The notes under the pieces were generated by a model, which made no database searches, was not told the origin of the DNA, and saw only the letters and a list, made by a program, of their open reading frames with translations. Of a DNA stretch of 5,743 nt, positions 5,696-5,743 are shown piece after piece. Position 1 is the stretch's first letter; the number at the start of each line of letters is the position of its first letter. The DNA comes from an uncultured Myxococcales bacterium (GTDB lineage: Bacteria > Myxococcota_A > Bradymonadia > Bradymonadales > Bradymonadaceae). The DNA is taken from assembly GCA_913058025.1 (NCBI GenBank), contig CAJXPN010000334.1:1-5743 (forward strand), read 5' to 3'. The position numbers were made by a program, and so were the translations under genes.

Positions 5696-5743
5696 CTGTC
5701 TCTTATACACATCTGACGCTGCCGACGATCTACTCTGTGTAGA
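5696..5743. other. Illumina Nextera adapter and i5 index, sequencing artefact
   Basis: Positions 5696-5714 are exactly the 19-base Tn5 mosaic end (CTGTCTCTTATACACATCT). 5715-5728 are GACGCTGCCGACGA, the reverse complement of the Nextera read-1 adapter. 5729-5736 (TCTACTCT) occupies the i5 index slot; its reverse complement AGAGTAGA is Nextera index 504. 5737-5743 (GTGTAGA) begins the reverse complement of the P5 arm. The order and spacing are exactly those of a library read-through, so this is not genomic DNA. Confidence 0.98.

Noticed and set aside
5696..5714. Tn5-like transposon end.
   Set aside because: It is the engineered mosaic end, directly followed by read-1 adapter, index and P5 sequence, so it is library artefact and not a mobile element.

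Overview
This is a GC-rich bacterial contig fragment with dense, nearly gap-free coding and strong GC bias at third codon positions. GC content, the DHH-CBS protein, the Cys-rich lipoprotein and the BRCT plus leucine-rich protein together suggest a myxobacterium-like organism (Myxococcota, perhaps Polyangia/Sandaracinaceae). That placement is inference; no marker gene is present to prove it. The right end is not biological: from 5696 to the last base the sequence is Illumina Nextera adapter with an i5 index, so real DNA ends at 5695.

Layout. (1) 2-784, plus: C-terminal part of an MFS transporter of the HcaT-like (MFS_1-like) group, cut by the left edge. (2) 756-2162, minus: BRCT domain followed by irregular leucine-rich repeats. 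Its 3' end overlaps the transporter's 3' end by 29 bp on the opposite strand. (3) 2175-3170, minus: PIG3-type zinc-independent quinone oxidoreductase. It lies directly upstream of (2); its stop codon overlaps the Shine-Dalgarno of (2), so the two form a likely operon. (4) 3171-3261: divergent intergenic region with a probable plus-strand promoter. (5) 3262-3864, plus: small Cys-rich lipoprotein. (6) 3861-5207, plus: DHH/DHHA1 phosphoesterase with two CBS domains, joined to (5) by an ATGA stop/start overlap. (7) 5208-5350: short untranslated region with a candidate promoter and a clear ribosome binding site. (8) 5351-5533, plus: 60-residue protein with a lysine/arginine-rich head and one C-terminal membrane helix. 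(9) 5538-5695, minus: C-terminal 51 residues of another protein ending in a single membrane helix, cut by the contig end.

The genes form at least two transcription units reading away from 3171-3261: the oxidoreductase-BRCT/LRR pair leftward and the lipoprotein-DHH/CBS pair rightward. No CRISPR array, tRNA, rRNA, insertion sequence or recognisable defence system is visible. The points most worth following are the BRCT-LRR architecture with its different codon use, the DHH-CBS protein that resembles the front half of a larger tRNA-nucleotidyltransferase fusion but stops before it, and the adapter at the end.
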